DNA from: Actinoplanes sp. L3-i22
GTDB taxonomy: Bacteria; Actinomycetota; Actinomycetes; Mycobacteriales; Micromonosporaceae
Length of the DNA stretch: 64,000 nucleotides
NCBI RefSeq assembly: GCF_019704555.1
Contig: NZ_AP024745.1
Span: forward strand, 8,130,501 to 8,194,500
Direction: 5' to 3'
Made by a program: the position numbers and the translations under genes. Shown here piece by piece: positions 63,885 to 64,000 of the stretch (its first letter is position 1; the number at the start of each line of letters is the position of its first letter). Below the pieces are notes generated by a model that did not search any database, had not been told where the DNA came from, and was given only the letters and a program-made list of their open reading frames with translations.

Positions 63885-63911
63885 TAGCCATCCCCCAAAG
63901 GTGACGAAGCG

Positions 63912-64000
63912 TTGAAGCGTAGCTTGAAACTCATCCTGGCCTCGGCGCTCGCCGTGGCCACCGTCTCCACAGTGGCGTTCTTCGCCCTGCCGGCCAGCGC
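63912..64000 (+). CDS. N-terminus of a secreted protein, probable cellulose-degrading enzyme (3' part outside window)
   Basis: Only 29 codons are visible: KRSLKLILASALAVATVSTV and onward form a textbook Sec signal peptide ending near LPASA. The start is TTG 63912 with AAGGTG 9 bases upstream. The call as a glycoside hydrolase or cellulase rests on the CebR-type operator and is inference; a sugar-binding lipoprotein is less likely because no lipobox has appeared yet. Confidence 0.65.
   Translation, partial: MKRSLKLILASALAVATVSTVAFFALPAS

Overview
This is a high-GC actinobacterial chromosome segment, most likely from Actinoplanes or a close relative in the Micromonosporaceae. The evidence is the composition, the frequent GTG and TTG starts, the many 4-base ATGA/GTGA gene overlaps, genes that seem to be transcribed without a leader, secreted polysaccharide-degrading enzymes, and a CebR-type cellobiose operator. 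I see no tRNA, rRNA, CRISPR array, prophage or insertion sequence. Function calls were made by reading motifs by eye; no database was searched.

Layout. 1-3780: a MacAB-type efflux operon on the minus strand followed by a cut-off EamA exporter. 3850-7220: an L,D-transpeptidase, a CAP-domain protein and a membrane acyltransferase. 7362-16336: a seven-gene chemosensory operon (CheW, CheR-TPR, CheW, receptor, CheA-REC, CheB, triple-receiver histidine kinase) whose gene content resembles the Pseudomonas Wsp pathway rather than flagellar chemotaxis. 16346-23938: a secreted amidase, a large FtsX-type ABC exporter and a divergent two-component system. 23939-24467: a gene-free stretch with one copy of a dispersed repeat (the other copy is at 39011) and two tandem long hairpins. 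24468-26910: an EamA exporter with a divergent LysR regulator, and an acetyltransferase.

26951-32098 is the most unusual part. It is a tandem duplication of a two-gene module. The first gene encodes a membrane-anchored protein ending in a region that looks like a PD-(D/E)XK nuclease fold. The second encodes a soluble protein I do not recognise. The upstream copy of the large gene is broken by deletions and frameshifts, while its small partner stays intact. This pattern fits a toxin with an immunity protein and is my best candidate for an undescribed system.

32095-45511: a copper-dependent polysaccharide monooxygenase in an operon with a DUF305 lipoprotein, a SUKH-type protein, the glyoxylate-shunt genes aceA-aceB divergent from a RamB-type regulator, a pterin dehydratase/VOC fusion, a sulfatase, RidA, a PAP2 phosphatase, an azoreductase/MarR pair with two clear operators, and a second chemoreceptor. 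45552-59243: an AidB-like flavoprotein, a GGDEF-EAL protein, an OLD-family ATPase/nuclease, an AAA+ ATPase, an M28 peptidase and several small enzymes. 59505-63319: a four-gene ABC importer behind a structured leader. The window ends in the signal peptide of a probable secreted cellulose-responsive enzyme controlled by a CebR-like site.
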